Assembly: GCA_016124945.1 (NCBI GenBank)
Contig: WGMT01000047.1
Location: forward strand, 160,636-224,635
Direction: 5' to 3'
DNA length: 64,000 nt
Source of the DNA: a bacterium
Lineage (GTDB): Bacteria > Chloroflexota > Anaerolineae > Caldilineales > Caldilineaceae
Made by a program: the position numbers and the translations under genes. Under the pieces are notes generated by a model that saw only the letters and a list, made by a program, of their open reading frames with translations, did no database searches and had not been told where the DNA came from. Every line of letters begins with the position of its first letter. The first letter of the stretch is position 1. Below are positions 51,370-59,500 of this stretch, piece after piece.

Positions 51370-52851
51370 ATGCGAATTATCCTGGCAAGCCCAGAGGCGA
51401 AAGTTTGGAGCGCACGCAAGCACATTCCCTTGGGATTGGGCTATCTGGCCGCAGTTTTGCGTGAAGGTGGCCACGACGTGATGATCTTTGACGCCGCCGT
51501 GGAAGATGTGGGCGTCGATTACTATCTGGATCTGGCCGAAGAGCAAGGGAAGCCCTATGAGATGATTGGGGTCACCGCCACCACGCCACTGATCCAGGAA
51601 GCATGGGACATGGCGAAGCTGTGCAAACGACGAGGGCTCCATACCGTTCTAGGTGGCCCACACCTTACCATCATGCCGTTGGAGTCGCTGGAAGCGCCAC
51701 ACGACAGCTACGTGGACTACGTCTTCCGCGGTGAGGCTGAGTATAGCTTCTTGGAATTGGTCAACCTGCTCGAAGAAGGCAAGGAGCCGGGTATGATCCC
51801 TGGCATCCAATTCAAGCGTAAGAACGGCGAGATCGTCTCCAGCCCCGAAAGCCCGATGATCCCCGATCTAGACGCGCTCCCCTTCCCTGCCCACGATCTA
51901 TTCAAGATCGACCGCTACACCAATTTGCAGCCGCTCACAGACGGCTTGGATCCGAATGCACGTAGTTTTACGATCCTTACAAGCCGTGGTTGCCCGTACA
52001 AGTGTACGTTCTGCTCCAAGCCCGTCACCGGGGACACCTGGCGCGCCCGATCTGTGGAAAGCGTCGTCGCCGAGTGGAAGTGGCTGGTCAACGGCCTGGG
52101 TGCAACCGAAATCGGCGTCACCGACGATATCTGGAACTTGAAACTGCCCCGTGCCAAAGAGCTCTGCCGCCGCCTCGTCGAAGAGGGGCTGAACCACGTG
52201 CCCTGGGTCACCGTCCATGGCATGAAGGTCAACCACACCGATCTGGAACTCTTCCAACTCATGAAGGCGGCAGGCTGCAAGCGTGTCGGCTTCGGCGTGG
52301 AAAACGGCGACGAAAACATGTTGCGCAACGTCATCCGCAAAGGACAGACGCTGGATCAGGTGCGCGAGGCGTTTAAGAATGCCAAGGCTGCCAATTTACA
52401 GACCATGGGCTTCTTCATCTTCGGCATGCCCGGCGACAACGAAGAGACCATGGAAAAGACGATCCAACTGGCGCTGGAGCTCGACCCGAACTTGGCCAAC
52501 TTCATGCTGGCAGCGCCCTTCCCCGGTACGGTGATGTACGATCAGATCATGGAAGGCGGCGAAGTCTTTGCCGACAATTGGACGGACTTCGCCATCCACG
52601 AGCAGAAGTCGCGCTTTACCATGCACGACGGCGTCTACGATCCCGAACTGGTGATCAAGAAGTGGCGCGAAGCATACCGGCGCTTCTATCTCTACCGCCC
52701 TGAGCGGGTGTTGGAAAAGATGATGTTCAAAGAAAACTGGACGAATCTGCCCAATACCTTCGCCCAGATCAAGCGGTTCTTCATCGGTAGCAAAGACCAA
52801 ACTGCCGACGCCATCGGCTCTTCGCCGCAGAAGGAAAAAGTGCTGGCGTAG
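51370..52851 (+). CDS. Cobalamin-type radical SAM protein 2
   Basis: The 493-residue paralogue of the preceding gene has the same layout. The B12-like domain reads MRIILASPEAKVWSARK, GLGYLAAVLREGGHDVMIFD and TVLGGPHLTIMPLESLE. The radical SAM Cys208, Cys212 and Cys215 lie in SRGCPYKCTFCSK, followed by CKRVGFGVENGDENMLRNV and APFPGTVMYDQI. Its ATG lies 2 bp after the upstream stop, with an AAGGAG site in the upstream gene's last codons, so the two are co-translated. The two proteins are similar along their length and probably arose by tandem duplication; they may act on successive positions of one substrate. A terminator follows. Confidence 0.92.
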   Translation: MRIILASPEAKVWSARKHIPLGLGYLAAVLREGGHDVMIFDAAVEDVGVDYYLDLAEEQGKPYEMIGVTATTPLIQEAWDMAKLCKRRGLHTVLGGPHLTIMPLESLEAPHDSYVDYVFRGEAEYSFLELVNLLEEGKEPGMIPGIQFKRKNGEIVSSPESPMIPDLDALPFPAHDLFKIDRYTNLQPLTDGLDPNARSFTILTSRGCPYKCTFCSKPVTGDTWRARSVESVVAEWKWLVNGLGATEIGVTDDIWNLKLPRAKELCRRLVEEGLNHVPWVTVHGMKVNHTDLELFQLMKAAGCKRVGFGVENGDENMLRNVIRKGQTLDQVREAFKNAKAANLQTMGFFIFGMPGDNEETMEKTIQLALELDPNLANFMLAAPFPGTVMYDQIMEGGEVFADNWTDFAIHEQKSRFTMHDGVYDPELVIKKWREAYRRFYLYRPERVLEKMMFKENWTNLPNTFAQIKRFFIGSKDQTADAIGSSPQKEKVLA

Positions 52852-52889
52852 TTGGTCCCCAGTACAGGCCGGAGCCTGAAATCGAGCAA

Positions 52890-52926
52890 AAAACGGCCCG
52901 CCTGCCTGTTCTTGGCGGGCCGTTTT
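52890..52926 (+). terminator. Rho-independent terminator after radical SAM gene 2
   Basis: The arms AAAACGGCCCGCC (52890-52902) and GGCGGGCCGTTTT (52914-52926) are perfect over 13 bp and the right arm ends in TTTT. Confidence 0.88.
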
Positions 52927-52956
52927 GGTAGCAAGCGGTTCTATTTGGAGATGAAT

Positions 52957-53286
52957 ATGGCTGTCATTCACATAGAAATTCCAGAAAAATTGTGGATTCG
53001 ACTGCAAAATACCGGACGCCCTGTTGAGGAACTGGTTGTTGAAGCGTTGGAAAAAAGTCTTGAGGAGTCACCAGCGACGAAGTCCCAGGAACCTTCAGAA
53101 CAGGAGATTCTTCAGCGGTTGAGTGAAGCTGGCTACTTGAGCGATCCAAAAGTCTGGGATGGACCGGATGCTCGATCCTGGCGTGACCTTCCAGAAGTAG
53201 AAAAGCAACGCTATATTCAAGAGATGGAATCTGTATGGTTGCCTGACTCTGCCGCATCCCGGTTAATTCTTGAAAGTCGTCGTTAA
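52957..53286 (+). CDS. Putative antitoxin of a VapBC-like pair
   Basis: The 109-residue acidic protein starts with a short beta strand and helix (MAVIHIEIPEKLWIRL) of the kind seen in ribbon-helix-helix antitoxins. It continues with helical, Glu-rich sequence (VEELVVEALEKSLEESPATK). ATG 52957 follows GGAG. The PIN-domain gene begins 2 bp after its stop, the classic antitoxin-toxin arrangement. The first residues would bind DNA at the operon's own promoter, and the C-terminal part would wrap the toxin; both are inferred. The family assignment rests mainly on the neighbour. Confidence 0.72.
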   Translation: MAVIHIEIPEKLWIRLQNTGRPVEELVVEALEKSLEESPATKSQEPSEQEILQRLSEAGYLSDPKVWDGPDARSWRDLPEVEKQRYIQEMESVWLPDSAASRLILESRR

Positions 53287-53288
53287 AC

Positions 53289-53759
53289 ATGCCTTTCTAT
53301 TTGCTAGATAGTAGCGCGGTTGTAAAATACTACGTCTCAGAACCTGGCTCCGAGTGGGTGAGACGCATCGTAAACGGCGATGGGAATACCTGCTTTATTG
53401 CTAACGTCTCACTGGCAGAAGTTGCCGCAGCGCTGGCGCGATTGCAGAGAAATGGCCTGTTTGGCAAAGCATTTGTGCAGCGAACCGTTTCCAGGTTTAA
53501 GGACGAACTGAGTGGGCGTCTGTTCATCGATCATCCGGTGGATCATGTCACCTTAGAAATAGCTGTAAATCTGGCTATCCGGTATCCCCTCAATGGTTAT
53601 GATGCGATTCAAGTTGCTTCAGCTTTATTAGCAAGAAAGATCACTGGTGCTAAGTTCACACTTATCAGCGGGGATCAACAGATGCTTCGAGCCGCTAAAG
53701 AGGAAGGTCTGCACACGGACGATCCAGAGGATCACAAAATTGAAGATTCACAGCGGTAG
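53289..53759 (+). CDS. PIN-domain ribonuclease, VapC-like toxin
   Basis: The 156-residue PIN-domain protein has the acidic metal-site residues in order: Asp7 in FYLLDSSAVVKYYV, Glu in NVSLAEVAAALARL, Asp in NGYDAIQVASALL, and Asp in TLISGDQQMLRAAK. PIN toxins cleave tRNA or rRNA and are held inactive by the antitoxin from the gene 2 bp upstream. The pair sits between two radical SAM genes of the same strand and ends 6 bp before the next one, so it may be co-transcribed with it. It is likely an insertion that could stabilise the cluster. Confidence 0.88.
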   Translation: MPFYLLDSSAVVKYYVSEPGSEWVRRIVNGDGNTCFIANVSLAEVAAALARLQRNGLFGKAFVQRTVSRFKDELSGRLFIDHPVDHVTLEIAVNLAIRYPLNGYDAIQVASALLARKITGAKFTLISGDQQMLRAAKEEGLHTDDPEDHKIEDSQR

Positions 53760-53765
53760 GAAACT

Positions 53766-54845
53766 ATGATCGGACTCGTTCCCAAACTTCCCCTATACTG
53801 GGCCTTTCGCGCCTTTGGCTGGCCCAAAGTCAAACCGTTCTCCGTGGTCGTCAGTGTGAGCTTTCGATGCAACAGCAAGTGCCGCACCTGCGACGTCTGG
53901 CGTAAGCCCAACGACGATATGACCGTGGAAGAGTGGGACAAGGTCTTTGCCAATTTGGGTACGTCGCCCTTTTACATCACCTTTACCGGCGGCGAACCCT
54001 TCCTGCGCAAGGACCTGGACGAGATGGTGATCAGCGCCTACCGTCACTGCCGGCCCGAGGTGATCACCATCCCCACCAACGGCATGTTGACCGATCGTGT
54101 CGTGGCGATGGTCGAGCGTATGTGCCGAGAGTGCCCCAAGAGCAGCATCGGCATCAACCTCAGCCTGGACGGCATCGGCGACGAGCACGATGACATCCGC
54201 GGCGTCGAAGGGAACTGGGCGCTTTCCATGGAAACGTGGAAGCAACTCAAGGAGTTGCAAACACAGTACAAAAACCTCGTGCTGACGGTACACACGGTGA
54301 TCAGCCGATTCAATGTGCACCGCTTCAAGGCCATTCAGGACGGTCTCAAGTTCCTCAAGCCCGATAGCTACATCACCGAAGTGGCTGAGGAACGTGTGGA
54401 ATTGGACACGATGGGTTGGGGCATCACCCCCCGCCCCGACGATTACGACGAGATCGCCGATTTCCTCAGCCAGCAGGCCAGGCAGGTACCGGCGCGCGGC
54501 ATCGCCAAGTTTACCCAGGCATTCCGAGCACAGTATTATCAACTGGCCAAACAGGTATTGCATGATCAGGATCAGGTGATCCCCTGTTACGCCGGCTGGG
54601 CCAGCGCTCACATCGCCCCCAACGGCGATCTTTGGAGCTGTTGCATCCGCGCCGAGGCGGTAGGCAACCTGCGCGATCACAACTATGATATTGTCCCTAT
54701 CTGGCAAGGACAGGCAATGGAGCAACTGCGCGGTAGCATCAAACGCAAGGAATGTGCTTGCCCCATGGCAAATGCCAGCTATGCCAATATGTTACTGCAC
54801 CCGCCCACGGTGGCGAAGGTGTCGCTCGATGTGGTTAAAGGATAG
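53766..54845 (+). CDS. Radical SAM protein with SPASM-like C-terminal cluster
   Basis: The 359-residue radical SAM enzyme has the N-terminal site Cys35, Cys39 and Cys42 in SFRCNSKCRTCDVW, then ITFTGGEPFLRKDLDEMV (the GGEP motif) and INLSLDGIGDEHDDIRG. The C-terminus has a further cysteine set, CYAGWASAHIAPNGDLWSCC and KRKECACPMANASY, as in SPASM/twitch enzymes that carry auxiliary clusters and modify peptides or alcohols. There is no B12 domain. TAGGAAACT precedes the ATG. A 5-bp gap leads to the next radical SAM gene. It could mature a small protein such as the one encoded at 56272, but this is only a proposal. Confidence 0.9.
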   Translation: MIGLVPKLPLYWAFRAFGWPKVKPFSVVVSVSFRCNSKCRTCDVWRKPNDDMTVEEWDKVFANLGTSPFYITFTGGEPFLRKDLDEMVISAYRHCRPEVITIPTNGMLTDRVVAMVERMCRECPKSSIGINLSLDGIGDEHDDIRGVEGNWALSMETWKQLKELQTQYKNLVLTVHTVISRFNVHRFKAIQDGLKFLKPDSYITEVAEERVELDTMGWGITPRPDDYDEIADFLSQQARQVPARGIAKFTQAFRAQYYQLAKQVLHDQDQVIPCYAGWASAHIAPNGDLWSCCIRAEAVGNLRDHNYDIVPIWQGQAMEQLRGSIKRKECACPMANASYANMLLHPPTVAKVSLDVVKG

Positions 54846-54850
54846 TAAAG

Positions 54851-56263
54851 ATGATGAACTTTTCCTGGCCGTGGAGCCAAAAGCGTAAATCAGACATTGT
54901 CTGGCTCGATTTGGGAGACCTTGGCGATCTGGTGCATCCGAATGGGCCGCACGAGCAGTGGCAGGATCATGGATTGGGGCTGCTGCGTACCATCTTGCAA
55001 CAAAATGGCATCGAGACAGACGTTCTTTCGACGCGGGCTGTCACCTCTTGGGATCAGTTGGCCAAACAACTCCCCGGCTACAAGATGATGTTGATGAATG
55101 TGCGCAGCTACACCTATCCTGTGGCGCTGAAAGCTGCCCAAATCTTCAAAGAGATTAACCCACAAGGGTTGATCATGGCAGGCGGCATGCATGCCACCGT
55201 CGCCCCCGACGAGATGGAGCAGGTCAAAGAGTTCGACAAGATTTGCAAAGGGCCTGGCGAAGAGGTAATCGTCGACCTGGTGCGCAATCCTGACGCCTTC
55301 CCGCGTGTTTTAACGGGCAGGGGCTCGAAATCTATGGCCGACTGGCCGATGATTAACCGCGAACTGTGGCCCAAACCGGCCAACTGGAAGCTGCGCCGCA
55401 AGTTTAACTGGCCGTTGGAGCCGGAATGTGGTTGGGGGCCACCACCGGTGGCCACGATTATTACAAGTCGCGTCTGCCCGTGGCAGTGCGTCTTTTGTAA
55501 CGAGGCCTCGTACATTCCCAACATGGGCCGTCGCCCTGTGGACGCTGTCATCGACGAGTTGAACTACCTCGACGAGAAGTATGGCGTCGGATCGGTGGTG
55601 ATCCACGATTCCATGTTTTTTCAGAACCCGTCCTGGTTGAAAGAGTGGTTGGAGAAGTACCCACGCCGCGCCAACAAAGTGTGGCCGTATTGGGCCGCCG
55701 GTCGTGCTGACACTGTGCGTCAATGGCCCGATCTCTTCGAAGCGCTGGTGCGGGAGACCAACTGGAACCTGATTTCCATCGGTTTTGAGTCGGGAAGTGA
55801 CCGCATTTTGAAACTGCTCAACAAAGAATGCACCGAAGAGGACAACAATTTCGCCATCGATCTGCTTAATCGGATCGGCGACGATCTAGTTGCCGAAGGC
55901 AAAGAACCGCCTAAGTTCTGGTCGAACATTATGTTGGGTATCCCTGGCGAAACTCGTGAAGATGCATTCAAGACCATGCGCATGCTCAAACGAATGAAGC
56001 GGGTCTTCCCGTCGATCTCGTATTATGCGCCGTATCCTGGGTCGGCACTGGGCTTCCAACTCATCGCTGAAGGCAAAAGCATGATGAGCAAAGACAATTA
56101 CCATCGCTTCCCAGATGATGAGAAAGTCCGCGGCGTCGATTACGCTTTTTACCGCGAACTGCTCGCCGGCAAGTATGACGATGCAGTCAACAATGGCCTT
56201 AGCGACAGCGAACGGCAGCGTGGGTACCAGGGATTGTACGCAGAAGCATTGGTGAAGGCTTAG
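54851..56263 (+). CDS. Cobalamin-type radical SAM protein 3
   Basis: The 470-residue protein has an N-terminal B12-like domain (DHGLGLLRTILQQNGIETDV, GLIMAGGMHATVAPDEME). The radical SAM domain has Cys209, Cys213 and Cys216 in SRVCPWQCVFCNE, then ISIGFESGSDRILKLLNKE, MLGIPGETREDAFKTM and YYAPYPGSALGFQL. It is less similar to proteins 1 and 2 than they are to each other, so it probably has a different substrate or position. The N-terminus includes WLDLGDLGDLVHPNGPHEQW, unusual for the family. It follows the SPASM-like gene by 5 bp and precedes a 68-residue protein gene by 8 bp, so all three are likely one transcript. Confidence 0.92.
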   Translation: MMNFSWPWSQKRKSDIVWLDLGDLGDLVHPNGPHEQWQDHGLGLLRTILQQNGIETDVLSTRAVTSWDQLAKQLPGYKMMLMNVRSYTYPVALKAAQIFKEINPQGLIMAGGMHATVAPDEMEQVKEFDKICKGPGEEVIVDLVRNPDAFPRVLTGRGSKSMADWPMINRELWPKPANWKLRRKFNWPLEPECGWGPPPVATIITSRVCPWQCVFCNEASYIPNMGRRPVDAVIDELNYLDEKYGVGSVVIHDSMFFQNPSWLKEWLEKYPRRANKVWPYWAAGRADTVRQWPDLFEALVRETNWNLISIGFESGSDRILKLLNKECTEEDNNFAIDLLNRIGDDLVAEGKEPPKFWSNIMLGIPGETREDAFKTMRMLKRMKRVFPSISYYAPYPGSALGFQLIAEGKSMMSKDNYHRFPDDEKVRGVDYAFYRELLAGKYDDAVNNGLSDSERQRGYQGLYAEALVKA

Positions 56264-56271
56264 GAGGCCAA

Positions 56272-56478
56272 ATGAGTAGCTTCTCTAACCCACACTTTAT
56301 GTATCTCTTCTCCATGAAGAATGGGAAGAAAAAATTGGCTTACGGCGAAAGCCCAGAGGACGCGCTGGAGATCTTGCGTATCCGACTTTCCTCAGCCGAG
56401 CTCGATGAGATCCTGGTGGACGATTACGAGAAGATTAACCAGCGTAAGTTGCAAGAGCATGTCCATGAGCTAGGCTAG
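56272..56478 (+). CDS. Small 68-residue protein encoded with the radical SAM genes
   Basis: The 68-residue protein starts MSSFSNPHFMYLFSMKNGKK, has the segment YGESPEDALEILRIRLSSAE and ends with ELDEILVDDYEKINQRKLQE plus HVHELG. A strong AGGAGG site lies just upstream. I do not recognise a family. Its position 8 bp after a radical SAM gene and directly before a terminator suggests it is the last gene of that transcript. It could be a substrate (small protein modified by the radical SAM enzymes), a carrier or a chaperone; the many Tyr, Lys, Arg and Asp residues give no clear precursor signature, and there is no Cys. Confidence 0.75.
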   Translation: MSSFSNPHFMYLFSMKNGKKKLAYGESPEDALEILRIRLSSAELDEILVDDYEKINQRKLQEHVHELG

Positions 56479-56501
56479 TCTTACAAACCTACCTACGATG
56501 C

Positions 56502-56538
56502 AAAACGAGACGATGCCTGGCAACGTCTCGCTTGTTTT
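56502..56538 (+). terminator. Terminator after the small-protein gene
   Basis: CGAGACG (56506-56512) and CGTCTCG (56524-56530) form the stem, with AAAA upstream and CTTGTTTT downstream. It closes the 53766-56478 transcript. Confidence 0.75.
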
Positions 56539-56564
56539 GTGCGAAGTTGATGGGAGGAGATACT

Positions 56565-56903
56565 GTGTTTAAAAAGTGGTTGGTACAGTGGAAATCCCCA
56601 TCTGCCGCCGAAATTCAGGTACTGTGTGCCGTTCAATCCGGCTGGACACTTAAATCGCACCGCTACCTTGACGGCAAAAAGGTCTATCGGCTCCATAGCC
56701 TGAACGGTGAAGAGATCGAATTACCAGACGCTGTTGTAGAACCGCTGATCCAACGCCGCTGGGTCCACAGCAACCAAAAATTTCCGGCGGCCACCTTCCT
56801 GTTAACCGACGCAGGCTGTGAGATTTTGGCCCAGACAGGACACAATTCTGAGTCCGTCCCCTTCGGGGCACGCCGGTTCTTTACGGCAAAGGATGAGCTT
56901 TGA
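56565..56903 (+). CDS. Small protein, possibly winged-helix
   Basis: The 112-residue product begins with VFKKWLVQWKSPSAAEIQVL. It contains KVYRLHSLNGEEIELPDAVV and a stretch EPLIQRRWVHSNQKFPAATF followed by LLTDAGCEIL, which looks like the wing and recognition part of a winged helix (compare the common ...YRLTDAG... pattern of MarR-like proteins). The start is GTG 56565 with GGAGG 7 bp upstream; an ATG at 56550 is out-competed. No family is recognised with confidence. It is downstream of a terminator, so it may have its own promoter. Confidence 0.68.
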   Translation: MFKKWLVQWKSPSAAEIQVLCAVQSGWTLKSHRYLDGKKVYRLHSLNGEEIELPDAVVEPLIQRRWVHSNQKFPAATFLLTDAGCEILAQTGHNSESVPFGARRFFTAKDEL

Positions 56904-56978
56904 GGTGTAAAGAGGACGACTCGCCTTTCTTTCGCGCCTCGAATTTCACTCTTCTACCATTCACCCTTCTATCTTTTG

Positions 56979-57386
56979 TCAGTGTAATTGAATCTCCTGA
57001 AACTCCGGCGTCAGGCGGATCACCGTGTCGTTATATATGCAGTACCCATCGCCCCGGATGCGTACTGCTCCTTCTCCGCTTGCCTCAAAGCTGATGGCCC
57101 GCTTCGCCAGTTGAATCTGATATCGGCTACCATTGACAGAGAGCTGTCCATGCCAGCCAAGTAGGAATGTCCACGCGCCCTGGTCTATCCATTCTCCTTC
57201 ACCGCTGGCGCGCACCGACCTTGCTCCGAGAATATAGGCGTTTCCGCCGTCCATCGACTCTACGTGGACGGAACCTGACATTTCGAGCACTGCAAACCCA
57301 CTGCCCTCACAGGAGAGATGCCCTACGTTATGTTGACGGCTGATGGGACATTTCTGTTTTGCGGTTCTGACTTGAGCAGTTGGCAT
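56979..57386 (-). CDS. Uncharacterised beta-rich protein
   Basis: The 135-residue product is beta-rich and glycine-rich, with segments CEGSGFAVLEMSGSVHVESM, GARSVRASGEGEWIDQGAWT and EASGEGAVRIRGDGYCIYND. Repeating G-x-G-x strands suggest a beta-sandwich or beta-helix fold. There is no signal peptide. ATG 57386 was chosen for AAAGG upstream; a longer start at 57410 exists. It is convergent with the 56565 gene, and its own upstream region is AT-rich. I do not recognise a family. Confidence 0.6.
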   Translation of the reverse strand: MPTAQVRTAKQKCPISRQHNVGHLSCEGSGFAVLEMSGSVHVESMDGGNAYILGARSVRASGEGEWIDQGAWTFLLGWHGQLSVNGSRYQIQLAKRAISFEASGEGAVRIRGDGYCIYNDTVIRLTPEFQEIQLH

Positions 57387-57855
57387 AGTTTCAACCTTTT
57401 CTGTCAGCATATCAGCGGCATCTCCAAAGGAATTGGTAATTTCATTACAATTTCTTGTGCGCCTACCTATGCAGCGAATGCGTGTCATCTACCTACAATA
57501 GTGATTTTTGACGTCTGCAAAAGTACACGTCTCCATAGGCTGATTTACGTAGATATGGTTTATTTTTTATATAGTATTTTGCACCCAAATCCTTATGGGA
57601 CTCTGGTAACGTGTGTAAATATACGTTTGCCCTCCAAGTAACATTCGTTGACCGGACGTAAGGTAAATGGACTATTGAGTTTCTAGCTGGTTTGGCAGCG
57701 ACAGTAGTACCGATTCGATAAATTAGCTAAGTTTTTTGTGCGGACAGTCTAGGCACACAATGTATTCTGAAGATATGCGGAGGGAGCACGCCTACATTAG
57801 TGGCACAGCAAGTAATGGAGGGGGGAGTCAATAGAGGCTTACAAAATTGTTGGGT
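57387..57855. other. AT-rich gene-free region with a fragment of the 95-bp element
   Basis: This 469-bp stretch is visibly AT-richer than the surrounding DNA and carries no ORF I believe. At 57762-57795 it holds GTATTCTGAAGATATGCGG followed by AGGGAGCACGCC, a left-half copy of the palindromic element found at 11541 and 61419. The right half is absent. The promoter of the minus-strand gene at 56979 should lie near its left end. Confidence 0.6.
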
Positions 57856-58704
57856 TTATTCTTCAACAGGCAGAAAGACACCGAGTTCAACTGGCGTTGA
57901 TGCCTTATACGGATTCACAAATTGAATTTGAGGGAAACGCGCACTGTCGAAAGATTCGATTGACCTTGGTCCACCCTGGCTGATCTCATCATGAATGCGC
58001 GCTGCTTGCTGATAAAACGTCTCCACCGCAACACCTTGGCAGACAGGAGGAAGATCACGCAGGCGCGGCAAACCGCGTCGAAACATTTTGATTGCACCAG
58101 GCCAGTTGTTTCTCTGGATTTGTAAGAAAGCTACCCCAACCTGGAGAATACCCTGGTAGAGGTCGCGGATGGGTCGCCTTTCTTCCATCCAGGCCAGTTC
58201 AAGATATTCGTGCTGCTCAAAAAACTCACCATGGTTGAATTCAAGCAACCCAGCCACGGCATAGCGGCTCAGTGGATCCTCGGCGCCCTCGATCTGTCGT
58301 TGCGGTGGATCGATGTGACGCCCCACAACGTCAACTACTTCTTCCATCATGCGGCTGCGTGCCCACGCATGATCTGCACCTGCCTGGCGCGCCTGCTTGA
58401 GTACCTCAACCTCAACATGGCTACCGAAGGCGTAGATAGGTACCGCCCGGGTATGAGGACGCATCTTGCTGCGCTGAATCGCGGTTGCCCAATCACCCGG
58501 CGTCTTCAAATCCACCAGAGCCAACACAGGGAAATAGCGATCAACTGCTTCAACGAACGCCTCCGGGGTTTCCACCGTTACCGGGTGCCCTCCCTGCGCG
58601 CGGACAACGTCTTCGAGGCGTAGCGCGAAGAAGAGATCGTCTTCAAGAATGACTACTGTGTATACGAATGCTTGTTCACCGGTGTTTTCAAACGGCTGCG
58701 TCAT
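57856..58704 (-). CDS. Receiver-like domain fused to DUF309
   Basis: The 282-residue protein starts with a receiver-like fold (about residues 15-130): acidic cluster VVILEDDLFFAL, a possible phospho-acceptor in PVLALVDLKTPGDW and IYAFGSHVEVEVLKQARQAG. The conserved Lys is replaced (HAWARSRM). The second half matches DUF309, with its signature FNHGEFFEQHEYLELAW followed by DLYQGILQVGVAFLQIQRNN. DUF309 is a helical, possibly metal-binding domain of unknown role. ATG 58704 follows AGGA. I know DUF309 mainly as a stand-alone protein, so the fusion is unusual and ties it to signalling. Confidence 0.85.
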   Translation of the reverse strand: MTQPFENTGEQAFVYTVVILEDDLFFALRLEDVVRAQGGHPVTVETPEAFVEAVDRYFPVLALVDLKTPGDWATAIQRSKMRPHTRAVPIYAFGSHVEVEVLKQARQAGADHAWARSRMMEEVVDVVGRHIDPPQRQIEGAEDPLSRYAVAGLLEFNHGEFFEQHEYLELAWMEERRPIRDLYQGILQVGVAFLQIQRNNWPGAIKMFRRGLPRLRDLPPVCQGVAVETFYQQAARIHDEISQGGPRSIESFDSARFPQIQFVNPYKASTPVELGVFLPVEE

Positions 58705-59147
58705 GTGAGATATCCTGTGCTCGCACAGAGCGGAAGCGCTCTGCCTTTCGTCTGCAGAGTGGCTCACCCAGCGGTTTATGGATAGATTGTATTTACGTCT
58801 GTGCTAGGATACCACAGGGCTATCTGCCCGTAAATTGGTTTCTGCTGCCGGGGGTGTCCTTCATCTTTGGGGGCAACAGCGTCGGCCACGTGCCGGTGAA
58901 TTGCCTGTCAATGCATGTGCGCTTGGCCGTGCCTGGCACTGTTGCGCGCCTCCAACTGCAAGAACACCCCCTGCTGCCGCCACTTGCTGTTTGCTTGATA
59001 TAATTTTCTTGCTTGTGTGGACGTTACACCAGGGATGATTGTGGTCAGTTACACGTTTGCAGCGACCATCTGCTATACTGATCTCGTCATAAGGGGCGCG
59101 CTCCTTGACAATCTGGTGCTCTAGTCAATCACAGAAAAGGAGTAGCG
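58705..59147. other. Divergent intergenic region before xseB
   Basis: This 443-bp space separates the minus-strand REC-DUF309 gene from xseB. It contains GTGCCTGGCACTGTT (near 58929), a relative of the 3407 palindrome core, and a promoter near its right end. I see no credible gene in it. Confidence 0.6.
59049..59079 (+). promoter_or_regulatory. Extended -10 promoter for xseB
   Basis: TGCTATACT (59071-59079) is an extended -10 box (TGn plus TATACT). The -35 region is poor (TTACAC, 19 bp upstream), as extended -10 promoters allow. The xseB start is about 65 bp beyond the predicted start site. Confidence 0.5.
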
Positions 59148-59426
59148 ATGAACGAAGATCTCCAGGCGCTAATCAACCTCGCCGATGAGGAGATCACGCG
59201 CCTCAGTTACGAAGACGCATATGCTTATCTTCAGCGTGTGCTGGCTGCCCTCGAAAGCGGTGAGCTTCCCCTTGAATCTTCTCTGAAAATGTATGAAGTT
59301 GGTTCACGCCTGGCCGCATACTGCGCCAAAACCCTTGAGAAAGCCGAACTACAAGTGCAGCGTTGGCAAGAAGGCAGCAGCACGACAGTATTTGACGGCT
59401 GGCGTGGTGATGAACTCACCGGGTAA
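59148..59426 (+). CDS. xseB: Exodeoxyribonuclease VII small subunit
   Basis: The 92-residue helical protein forms the many-copy small subunit of exonuclease VII, which degrades single-stranded DNA with XseA. Family features are the first helix LSYEDAYAYLQRVLAALESG, the turn ELPLESSLKMYEVGSRLAAY and the second helix CAKTLEKAELQVQRWQEG. An AAGGAG site precedes the ATG. The first 15 residues before the domain are a short extension. xseA is not adjacent and not in the window. The PAP2-like gene follows 73 bp downstream. Confidence 0.92.
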   Translation: MNEDLQALINLADEEITRLSYEDAYAYLQRVLAALESGELPLESSLKMYEVGSRLAAYCAKTLEKAELQVQRWQEGSSTTVFDGWRGDELTG

Positions 59427-59455
59427 GCACTGAGCCAAGTGAATTCTTTCTTAGC

Positions 59456-59500
59456 CTGATAACCCTTAACCTGGTAACCCTTAACCTGGTAACAACGAGA
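59456..59500 (+). repeat. 15-bp tandem repeat abutting a start codon
   Basis: CTGATAACCCTTAAC (59456-59470), CTGGTAACCCTTAAC (59471-59485) and a partial third unit (59486-59500) run up to the ATG at 59500. The repeat occupies the ribosome-binding region of the PAP2-like gene, so unit number could change its translation. Confidence 0.85.

Noticed and set aside
58668..59003. 111-codon plus-strand ORF across the REC-DUF309 promoter region
   Set aside because: It overlaps the start and leader of a better-supported gene, has no ribosome site and unremarkable composition.
59456..59500. Telomere-like AACCCTTAA repeat
   Set aside because: Only two to three units, in the leader of a gene, with the same 15-bp period as other short tandem repeats in the window.
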